A stretch of DNA of 64,000 nucleotides from Eurosta solidaginis. Taxonomy: Eukaryota > Arthropoda > Insecta > Diptera > Tephritidae. The position numbers and the translations under genes were made by a program. The stretch is from contig NC_090319.1 of assembly GCF_040869045.1 (NCBI RefSeq), positions 46,844,779-46,908,778 on the forward strand, given 5' to 3'. The notes under the pieces are model-generated. The model was not told the origin of the DNA. It saw only the letters and a program-made list of their open reading frames with translations, and searched no databases. Shown here piece by piece: positions 55,581-64,000 of this stretch (position 1 is the stretch's first letter; each line of letters opens with the position of its first letter).

Positions 55581-55794
55581 GTAATGGGAATGAGAATGCG
55601 AGTGGGATTGAGAGTGAGTTTGTTAGTGGTAGTGGGAGTGAGAAGAAAGAGGAGTAGGTATTGCAAATAAAATGAAAAAGGGAAGGACATGAATAAGAAG
55701 AAGTGGAAAAAAACATGCAATAAGATCTGTGTTTGACACCGTGATATTTAGTGTTCTATTGGCAAGTACTCACGTTAAAGCTTATTGAATAATT

Positions 55795-55915
55795 CTACCT
55801 TAATGGTGCCTGTTGCCGGAACGTACCGGATGTATGTTTATACGGCAGAGAACCACCAGCATCAATTGCACTCTGCAAAACCTTCCGGCAGTGTCTTTAC
55901 ACTACAACAAAAAAA
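55795..55915 (-). repeat. Dispersed repeat DR2, partial copy 3
   Basis: TGGTGCCTGTTGCCGGAACG, GTACCGGATGTATG, GCAAAACCTTCCGGCAGTG and a CTACAACAAAAAAA end. Diverged and lacking the 5' half. Confidence 0.8.
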
Positions 55916-56029
55916 AAAAAATACAACAAAAGCTTATATAAGCGTTGTCACTTACTTTACAGAACGCCTTGCATTATGTTGAATTCTTTCCATTTTTTTT
56001 AATTGACAAAGTTGGAAACAAAACCAGAC

Positions 56030-57080
56030 GGCGTGTTATCAAATCGTTAACGACTATTTTTTATCGATGAGTTATCGGATTTTAATCGACGGCTTATGGC
56101 CATGTTATCCATTTTTTGACGACGAGTTATCGGTGCGTTAAAGGCGAGTTAGCGATGATGCAGAAACTTGTTATCGGTTTGTTATCGAACTGTTAAAAAT
56201 TTGCAACCGATAACAAAGTTCATCGATGAATAGCCAATTTTTATCAACGTGTCTGCATCTTTTTATTCAAAAGTTATTAATTTACTATTGGAATGCATAA
56301 ATAATTTATGATCTTTTTATCAAAAATTTTCCGATTTGTTATCAAAGCGTCGTTAATTATTTAGCAAAAATTTATCGACTTGTTACCAAAAAGTTATCGA
56401 AAGGCTATCGGTTATATATTTCTCTATTAAAATCAGTTATAACTCATCGGCATGCTATCAGAAATTTATCGATTTTTAAACAAAAAGGTGTCAATTTATT
56501 AGCAATATATTTTCGATTTGTTATCAAAGAAATTTACCGATGATGCGAAATTTGTATCAAAGAGTTATCGATTTTCTTATCCAAATGTTATTAATTTATT
56601 ATCGGAACTCAAGTATAATTTATCGACTTGTTAACAAAATATTATCAATTTGCTATTGAAATTTTGTTTATTTGTTAGCAAAAATTTTAAACTTGGTATC
56701 AAAACGTTATGGAAATTCTATCGATTATGTACTCATATATTAAAATCGTTGATAGTTTATCGATATGTTAATAGAAATTTATCGATTTGGTATCGAAAAT
56801 TTATAAATTTTTTTGTCGAAGTGTTATCGAAAAGTTATTGACATCGAAATTAAACGATTCTGATTTTTTTTCAACGTGTTATCGATGCCCTATCGGTTGG
56901 TTATGAAACTGATGCTGATAAAACTTCAATATAATAACGATTATATCTTACACGTCGATAACAAGTCGTTAAGAACTAATAAGATCAGTTTCTTATTGGT
57001 TTTTAACGGCACGCTAACTCGACCACAAGAAGCCGATAGCTGCATGATAATAATTCGTTATTGATAATAAACCGAAAATT
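56030..57080. repeat. Large CGATA/TATCG-rich field
   Basis: About twenty TATCG or CGATA words within 1 kb, in phrases such as GTTATCGATTTTT, TTATCGACTTGTTA and GTTATCGGTTTG, spaced roughly 10-70 bp with no fixed period. Poly-A/T spacers surround them. No open frame is conserved across it. Confidence 0.7.
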
Positions 57081-57084
57081 AAAC

Positions 57085-58380
57085 AAAATAACCTGTCGGT
57101 ATTGGTCGTAACTGATATGAAGTCGATGTAACTCGTCTTGCCTTTAACGCGGTTTAACTTCAACCCCTGGGTGAGCTCCGGTTATTTTAAAGATAATAAA
57201 ATTCATGACTTATACCTTTAGCATGCCTACACAACGAGCTTCACGAATACCTGGTAAGTACGCTTTTTTCCTTAGACCAAACATTAACACCTCTTGACTA
57301 CACCATCAGTAATTTTGTTGCACTGGCCGTAGTACATGTGGTAGTACATCATATCGGAAATGAGTATGATTCCTAACCCAACATGTCATTACTCTCAACA
57401 TCTGTCAATACCATTCATTCCACATCCACGAAAGAAAAACTTCCGGACCGGATGTATTCAAACACTTTGAATGCCATCTCAACTGATTTCAATAAGATAT
57501 ACGGATCAATGCCTTGTAACAGGACAGGCATTATGGGACATGTATAAAATATATTAGTTATTACTCACCAATATAGTTCATAACATCCCATCTTATACTC
57601 TGTCCAAAGAATGGGTCTCATTTTTAAGATAATTATATTACCACTGCTGCTAGCACTATTTTTCTTATAGTTGAATTATTACCACTGATAATTTTATTGT
57701 TTCTTCTACAAGGTATTAGCAAAACCATTTCGGAAACGATTTGATATCACCAGCCTTTCTTCACTTAAGAGCCGTACCAACCGTAGTTTAAAATCAGCTG
57801 CATAATTGATTTGTATTACTTTGCCTCTCTATCCAAACTCATTTCTTAAAATCAACGCTTTTGATAAATGTGTTAATCTCGCTGTTGTTGGTATAAAGGC
57901 TAAGAAAAATATACTTGCAGCTTTTCTTAATTTCCGCTGCAGGTTTTTCTTCTCGTTTTCTTTTTCCGCTACTTCTTCTTCTTTTTGCGTTGTTCTAATT
58001 TTCATTTTTTGTGCCCTACCCTCTATGCTTCATTTACTGTTGTTGTAACTATTTCACTCACCTTCTATTTTTTGTGCGGTATGTGTTCACATTTCCACTT
58101 CGACCCCTTCATCTATATGATACGTTTTCTTCGGCTAAAACCCATTTAATTTACACCGCGTCTATTTGTTGATAGCAACTTTAGGGTATAATTAATCTTG
58201 ATGCGCCGGCAAAAGAAGCTACACCTACCTGCAAGCGTTCAAATGCGTGTAACAAAAACGGATCAAGATACAAATACAAACGCACACATTCTTTATAGCA
58301 TAGAGAATAAAGCAAAAGCCCGGACTATATATCATAGTTTAAACTTTATACGACAGTTGCTATGCTATGATGTGTGATTT
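57085..58380. other. Gene-free interval
   Basis: No protein domain or repeat end recognised. A pyrimidine-rich stretch lies at 57940-58050. Confidence 0.5.
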
Positions 58381-58620
58381 TTCGTTATCGGTAAGTGCAA
58401 TCGATAACTTTGCCATAATAAAGCGATAACACGCTGACAACAAATCTATACATTTTCGTTAACAAATTGATAGATTTTTCTATTGCCTATAGATAATTTT
58501 TCGATAAATATCGATACATTTTCGATTATAAATCGTTAAAAATTTAATAACTGATCCATAAAATATTGATTAGTTTTCTGTTACAAACCGATAACTTTTC
58601 GGTTTTAAGGTTTTATAAGC
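58380..58620. repeat. CGATA-rich field
   Basis: AATCGATAACTTTGCC, TTTTCGATAAATATCGATAC and AACCGATAACTTTTCGG within 240 bp. Confidence 0.5.
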
Positions 58621-59079
58621 ACTAAGCAGTTCTATACAGTCTTACAAATGGGATACTCTCTTTATCGCGAGTGTCGATCACAAAGGAAAGGACTTTTTCT
58701 TGATCGAGAATTTTCCATTTAATTTTGGTACTGTGTAAGCGATAATTTTTTGATAACAAAACCGTGGAGGAGGAGAGTTTTCTTCGCAAAATACTTTTGC
58801 TCTTGCATGCGGATGAACGTTGATTGGCTTCGGTGGTGTTAAGAACATGATCGTGGCCAGCACCAAGTTAATGCATAGAGATATACATCACACAACACGT
58901 CTGCTTCTCGATTGAAATTCACGTCACCAAGTACCTGATGTCATCAACCAAAAATGCAGTGCATTTGTACCTTGATAACTACCACTGTTGGTGGCCATAA
59001 TTTCGATATAGTTATTTTCCTTGGGAACCAGAGAAACATCCAGCGAACAAATTCTACTTCTGACTGAGAAGGCAGTTGC

Positions 59080-59500
59080 AAAGTAAAGTCCTCTCTCGGC
59101 AAACGAAGATCGTGATCTACAAGTCGCTTATCATGCCCCGTCCTGCTCTATGGTACAAACGTATGGACCACGACATCATCAGATTAGTCTGTTCGAGTGT
59201 TAGAGATAAAAGTTCTTCGAAAGACCTATGAGCCAGTATGCGTCGACGGCGACAGCTTTATGCAGACATCAACGTAGTCTAGAGAACTTAACCACAGTGG
59301 CTATGCTGGTTAGGTCATATTATGCGATTGAAATGAAATGCTTCGGCCAAAGGGTATTGTTATTGGATCCAGATTGTGGAAGCCGAAGAAGAGGGCAGCC
59401 CCTACTCCGCCAAAAGGACCAGGTGAAAGGGCTGACTGGGTCGCTTTGTGTGTAACAGTTAAGCGTCAATTAATTAAGTACGTAAGTGACTTTTGTCGAA
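59080..59500 (+). pseudogene. RTE-like LINE 3' fragment, copy 3
   Basis: Starts with AAGTAAAGTCCTCTCTCGGCAAACG (as at 5723) and continues through IVIYKSLIMP.LLYG-like text, RRRQLYADIN (59250), TTVAMLVRSYYAI-type and WLCWLGHIMRLK-type sequence (59300), and GRGQPLLRQKDQVK. It ends GTTAAGCGTCAATTAATTAAGTACGTAAG. Several indels and the LGV.NW.. segment is lost. Confidence 0.75.
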
Positions 59501-60180
59501 CAAGAATTTTTTATTTACTTATTATCGCGTATGATAAGCGCTTAAATCTTGACGCTTGCTTAATAAGCCAAAATCAAACAGTTAGATATTCAGGTTTTTT
59601 TATCTACTCTTTCGAGTTTTTTTTTCTGTCATGAGCTGGAACAAATGTTTATTTAAACAACAAATACAACAAAATGAGACAAGCCCCCTCTTCTGATATC
59701 ACATATAATTAGTTTACTCATAGTCGTGGCGTTTTCGTAGCGGAGTATGAGGTAGTCTAGATATACTGAGAAAAAACTGCAAAGCTATGGGAAAATTCGC
59801 CATAGAAATTTGTTTCTTAATTTGCAAGTAAGATGATTTTTGGAGTAATGCAGTAAATTTCCATGCTTACAACACATGCTTTAAAAATAATATCTCCGTT
59901 TTGAAGCCGTATCTCCAATGCAGAAATGACTGCCTAACTAGATTTTTTTAGGGCCTGCATCTGCGCCATTTCGCTTAATAGAAGGTGGCGGGATGTCGAT
60001 AATGTCGGGAAAGTACTAACGTTAGGACGGAAGCGAAACAGACTCTTAAGTAGAACCCTCCCGCAATACCAAGTAGCAAAAGAATAATGCAGCGCTAGGG
60101 TACAGTGAAGACAGTTCACTGATAACTGTTCCTCAATCTTGCAACCGCGCGTAAGATTAAGTACACATCTTATAAAATAA
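59500..60180. other. Gene-free interval
   Basis: No recognised gene or repeat. Confidence 0.5.
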
Positions 60181-60410
60181 GACTCACAAAGTGGCTCATA
60201 TCTGTGAAGAAAGAAGACTTAAAGTTCGCGATGGACATATTGACTGGACACTGACTCCTAACGTCACAAGCTTAAAAGTTAGACATCGTCAGTAACAGCA
60301 GATGTGTTCGTGTCGTGCGCCCACAAGGCGAGGGCTCCAGCTATTAGAGGCAGCAGAGTTGCCAGATCTCGAAGCAGCTAGATACTAGAAAACTTTTAAT
60401 TTATGAGGGC
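60180..60410 (+). pseudogene. LINE-C fragment
   Basis: Plus strand: ATAAGACTCACAAAGTGGC and GATGGACATATTGACTGGACAC encode the IRLTKWLISVKKEDLKF..MDILTGH segment. AGCAGATGTGTTCGTGTCG, GGGCTCCAGCTATTAGAGG and AGATACTAGAAAACTTTTA follow from the family's C-terminus. The Cys region is partly deleted. Confidence 0.75.
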
Positions 60411-60549
60411 GAGTATGGTCAAGTGCGATCTCATTTTGCGTTATTAACTTCAACTGTCTGGTTTATTGTATCATGATCTGAGGGAAAATTTGTTTTAAAT
60501 TTTTTCATTCAAGAATATTAATTGAATATTTCACACAATTGGGCTTTTT

Positions 60550-61530
60550 CTTCAAAAAAAAATGTCAAAATTTAAAAATTTATTCTACTCGCGCGCCTGC
60601 TACGCTTACTTTTTCGATATCGAAAATTTAGAAATATTGAAACATAGCTATAATTCGTTACCAACGATAGATAAAATACTTGAACTTGATATGTTGGTTT
60701 ACTTTAAAAATAAAAACGGAAATTTGGTGCACTTTTGAAAAATGAGCGCGGCAAAGCGCACATTTGGGGGAAAAATATTAAAAATTTTACAAGCCTTATG
60801 TCAAAAGCCACTGAAAATTTGATATGGAGGTTTTCCTTGCCAAATAAACATAATCGGTTGCGACCGCGCCCGCTAAAAAAAAAATTTAAAGTCTAATGGC
60901 AACAAAAACTGCTACAGCCGCACGGTATTAGCCTGCTTTATAATGAGATTCCACCTCAGAAATGATATGGTGCAAAGACTAAAAAATAAGTCAACATTTT
61001 GTAAAAAATAATAGATAGAAGAAAACTTCAAAGTTTTGCAAAACGTAAATCAGAAGCCATTATAATCACTTTGAAATTTTACAGAATTATTGTGCTTAAT
61101 ACGGCGGCCACCGTGGTGTGATGGTAGCGTGCTCCGGCTATCACACCGTATGCCATGGGTTCAAACCCCGGGCAAAGAAACATCAAAATTTTTGCAAATG
61201 AGGTTTTTCAATTAGAAGAAAATTTTTCTAAGCGGGGTCGCCCCTCGGCAGTGTTTGGCAAGCGCTCCGGGTGTATTTCTGCTATGAAAAGCTCTCAGTG
61301 AAAACTCATCTGCCTTGCAGATGCCGTTCGGAGTCGGCATAAAACATGTAGGTCCCGTCCGGCCAATTTGTAGGGAAAATCAAGAGGAGCACGACGCAAA
61401 TTGGAAGAGAAGCTCGGCCTTAGATATCTTCGGAGGTTATCGCGCCTTACATTTATTTTTTTTTTTTTAATATTATATTTAGATCTGAGAAAATTCATTA
61501 AAGACCACGCCCACTTTTAAATAAAAAGTA
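60550..61530 (-). repeat. DR1-related copy, interrupted by a SINE
   Basis: The palindrome TTTTCGATATCGAAAA at 60611 and degenerate CGCCCGC / GCGCACATTTG modules lie to the left. The SINE at 61103-61465 interrupts. GACCACGCCCACTTTTAAA at 61502 then continues the DR1-type text. More diverged than the other copies. Confidence 0.6.
61103..61465 (+). repeat. tRNA-derived SINE, copy 3
   Basis: Full-length, with the best preserved polymerase III B-box: GGGTTCAAACCCCGGG at 61158. The body and tail are standard (GTTCGGAGTCGGCATAAAAC, GGTTATCGCGCCTTACA and a T-run). TTAATA occurs at both flanks (61097 and 61468), but the duplication is not convincing. Confidence 0.9.
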
Positions 61531-61818
61531 TATGCAATTAAACTTTCAGAAATTAGCAATTTACCTTTGACACTTAACCACATTACCAATAATTTTATTT
61601 TTAATAAAATTCGATATATAATTGGCTGCAATCTAAACGGCCTCGTTTTAGTATTGCGAACTCATTAAATTTGCAGAAAAGCAAAAAACACAAATTTTTT
61701 GTGATTTTTGAAATATAAAAATTTAAAAACTAATTGAAACAAAACAGAGCTCATCTCTTGGTCGTATAAATATAAACATATGTATACTATCAGCATATTT
61801 CCTTATTTTCTTTTACAG

Positions 61819-62345
61819 GAACGCCATTATTTTGACAAGTTTAAAAACGGCATGTTTAATATGCCAGGGTTTGAAAAAAAAAATATTCCTAACAACAGGC
61901 ATCGATTTTTTTATCAAAATGTTACATAAAACACCTTCCCTACAACAATATTTGTCCTACTTTGAGACACTGCAACCCATCTTGCTCGACAAATGTCGCA
62001 CTCTGGGCGCTGAATACCGTAAATCACCACGAAGCGATGTATATTATGTATTATGTCACGGCGATTTTCACGAAAAGAACACGATGTTTAAATATGGAAA
62101 AGAAAATAGAGCGCTAGAGGATGTAATACTCATAGATTACCAAATATGCTACGTTGTTTCCAATATATATGATTTAATATATTCAATTTATTGCCTTTTG
62201 AGTGAAAATTTGCGTTCACAATTTCCACGTTTTTTGAACAATTATTTCACAATATTTACGGACACTTTAAAAAATATTGACTTTAAAGGCCAATTATCAA
62301 AGCTAACAAAGATACGTGAAGAGCAAGTGCGTCATAAGTACTTTG
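61819..62345 (+). CDS. EcKL / CHK-like kinase, internal exon with apparent frameshift
   Basis: Bounded by an acceptor (TTTTCTTTTACAG, ending 61818) and a donor (GTAAGT, 62346). After the acceptor the frame reads ERHYFDKFKNGMFNMPGFEK; after a run of ten A (61874-61883) the coding text is TTGIDFFIKMLHKTPSLQQY in another frame. Then come VYYVLCHGDFHEKNTMF (catalytic loop, HGDxxxxN type) and VILIDYQICYVVSNIYDLIY (metal-binding Asp). The end is LTKIREEQVRHKYF. This is the C-terminal lobe of an insect EcKinase-type protein, a family linked to ecdysteroid phosphorylation and detoxification. Nine A residues would keep one frame throughout. No neighbouring exon was found. The SINE and DR1 copy upstream would be intronic. 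Confidence 0.85.
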
Positions 62346-63060
62346 GTAAGTAGCAAACGGCGACAAAGTGTTTACTTAACTCTCGAGTAATTAATAAATA
62401 TTTGAAGTGCAATTGCGTATAATGTTGTAAATGGTAATAATTGTTTATAAGGCAACCAAAACCTTTTTTGTAATGGAATAGATGAGAGCGTAATTGATTT
62501 TTTTTTCCGCTTATCATAAATTGCGATGTATGATGCAAAATATGGTATTTATATTTTTGCAATGTATGAAGACAATGCTTTGGCCGAAATTGAGGTTTAC
62601 AACGTTATTCGCCCCTTTATATCGCACACGTAGATCAAATCAACTCAAAAAGTCGCAGTGTTCAGCAAGCGCGCAAAATTTACTGACCAAAAAATTTACT
62701 CCCGTAAACACCAATGCAGTTTGAAATTTTGATTAGTGAGGGTATTAACTGAAACTTGCGATAAGTACTTGTTCTTTTTGTTTTATTGATTGAATATTCT
62801 ATTCTTTAACTATTACAACAACATTCAGTTTCATGTTTCTCTAAAACTTGATTTCCTTAGAAACTCTAAAAATGCCTGATTTTACACTTAAAAAAATAAT
62901 TACTTAAAATGAGGAAACATTTCCTAAAAAAAAACGGAGCGTGAGGATCAAGAACTCTTGAAGTTCGATGGTTAACATACAGGTGTACGTCGAGAATGCT
63001 AATGTTTTCAAGCTAACTAGAGCTCCACCACGTATTGAGGTTAAACCACAGTAAAGCTAA
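62346..63060. other. Probable intron or intergenic sequence
   Basis: Follows the kinase exon donor. No downstream exon with the family's C-terminal FLLTTFLP-type motif was recognised before the window end. Confidence 0.4.
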
Positions 63061-63840
63061 CTATATCCAAATCGATTTCATATTAATATTTTATCGGCAT
63101 ATCTTTCATAACAAGTCCATGTTCGTCAATTACAAATGGAGAACAATATGAAAGCAAATTGTTAACAAACCAATAAGTAGTCGGTAACTTTTCGATATCA
63201 AATCGATAAAACTTCGATCACGAAACGACAACTTTTCAATAACAAATCGATAACTTTTTTGGTAGCATAACGTCAATATTCCCGACAAATAATCATCATA
63301 CTTTCGTTAATAAACCGATAACTTATAATATATCAATAACTTTTTGAGAAAAATCGATAAAAATTTTTGTTGTTATATCGGATTTGTAAGATCGCGGGAT
63401 CGCATCGAGATCACGGCCTAACAGTTATTATTTTATCATTATTATTGGTATGATACATTTTTTCTTAAATTAAATCATATAATAATTATTGTTAGACCTT
63501 GAGCTCGATTCGATCCCGCGAACTGGAAAATCGATAAATTTTCGATAACACGCCAGTTACAGGTTTGAAACACTTTTTAAACGAATTTGTAGCTCGATAG
63601 CTTTTCCAGAAACATTCTATAGCTTTTCGATATATTTTGATAATAAATAGATAACGTTTTGACAACAAGTCAACAAATTTTCGATAGAAAATCAATAACT
63701 TTTAAATCAATAACTTTTCAATAAAAAATCTATAAATTTTCGTTAAGAACACCGCTTAACTGTCGAAAAGATATCGGTAACGGATTGATGATTGTCGATA
63801 ACAAATTAATAACACTTCGATATCAAATCAACAACTCGTC
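63060..63840. repeat. CGATA-rich field containing a small MITE
   Basis: AATCGATAAAACTTCGATCACG, AACAAATCGATAAC, AAATCGATAAATTTTCGATAACACG and similar phrases recur on both sides of the MITE at 63393-63520. Confidence 0.6.
63393..63520. mobile_element. 128-bp inverted-repeat element sharing arms with the PLE composite
   Basis: Left arm CGCGGGATCGCATCGAGATC, ACGGCCTAACAGTTATTATT; right arm complement CGCGGGATCGAATCGAGCTC, AAGGTCTAACAATAATTATT: about 40 bp with six or seven differences. The spacer is AT-rich. The inner part matches the arms at 50511-50550 and 53854-53892. No target duplication was resolved. Confidence 0.75.
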
Positions 63841-63954
63841 TTTATCACTTCACCAGACTATGCTTACGCATACACTTACATCCGTAATGGGAGCAACCCA
63901 TCTAACTTTTTTTTAATTTGAGTAAAATTTCATTTTATAATTTATTTAATAATT

Positions 63955-64000
63955 TGGGAGCAGAGATCACAGAGTATATTAATTTTGTTCGCATAACGGT
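63955..64000 (-). repeat. DR1 end, cut by window edge
   Basis: GGGAGCAGAGATCACAGAGTATATTAATTTTGTTCGCATAACGGT-type sequence, equivalent to 40925-40970, marks the start of another DR1 copy in the inverted orientation. Confidence 0.8.

Noticed and set aside
55413..55670. 85-residue frame with a glutamine run
   Set aside because: The run is the CAACAACAA end of DR2; repeat, not gene.
62494..62724. Next exon of the kinase gene
   Set aside because: The translated text has no resemblance to the EcKL C-terminus and no convincing acceptor in phase with the 62345 donor.

Overview
The window looks like a transposon-rich, gene-poor stretch of a higher-fly (brachyceran, probably tephritid-like) nuclear genome. 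This rests on content, not on any search: an insect-type EcKL/CHK-like kinase exon, a tRNA-derived SINE, APE-type LINEs with RNase H domains, a Penelope-like element, pogo- and hAT-type DNA transposons, and very AT-rich intergenic DNA with (CAA)n and (CA)n runs. There is no bacterial-style operon anywhere. Only one segment is a convincing host-gene exon (61819-62345), and it carries an apparent one-base frameshift in a 10-A run.

Layout. 1-7.5 kb: a GTGGGCGTGG-containing dispersed repeat (called DR1 here), a decayed RNase H LINE (family C), a SINE followed by an RTE-like LINE tail, a short DR1 copy, and a CAA-tailed repeat (DR2). 8.4-9.94 kb: an internally deleted pogo-like transposon with clear ends. 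10-16.8 kb: a LINE graveyard on the minus strand, with family B, a Jockey-like family A split by a second family B copy, and the longest family C copy. 17.8-19.2 kb: a hAT-type non-autonomous element. 20-21.6 kb: SINE, DR1, LINE-C tail. 21.9-26.95 kb: a hAT transposase pseudogene abutting a decayed Ty3/Gypsy element. 26.9-28.5 kb: LINE-C pieces. 30.1 kb: a possible MADF-domain exon. 31.4-32.25 kb: a 155-bp tandem array. 32.7-34.5 kb: LINE-C and LINE-D pieces. 35.5-36.1 kb: a MITE with a 3-bp TAA duplication. 40.9-44.3 kb: two opposed DR1 copies. 45.5-48.9 kb: two copies of a composite element carrying a 117-bp tandem array. 49-49.75 kb: an R1-like LINE tail split by a MITE. 50.28-54.03 kb: a three-layer nest, a Penelope-like element within inverted arms within a SINE. 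55-57 kb: DR2 copies and a CGATA-rich field. 59-61.5 kb: LINE tails, DR1 and SINE. 61.8-62.3 kb: the kinase exon. 63-63.9 kb: CGATA-rich DNA and a small MITE.

The strongest signals are structural. The nested insertions can be read base by base from their target-site duplications: 16 bp around the SINE and 12 bp around the Penelope composite; 8 bp around the MITE in the R1-like LINE; 8 bp where LINE-B entered LINE-A; and TA around the pogo-like element. The most unusual functional hypothesis is that the 117-bp and 155-bp arrays share a conserved module whose reverse complement, CCGCTAGGTGGCGC, closely resembles a CTCF binding core. If it is bound, a mobile element would be dispersing ready-made insulator clusters. 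Names DR1, DR2 and LINE-A to LINE-D are local labels for this annotation only.
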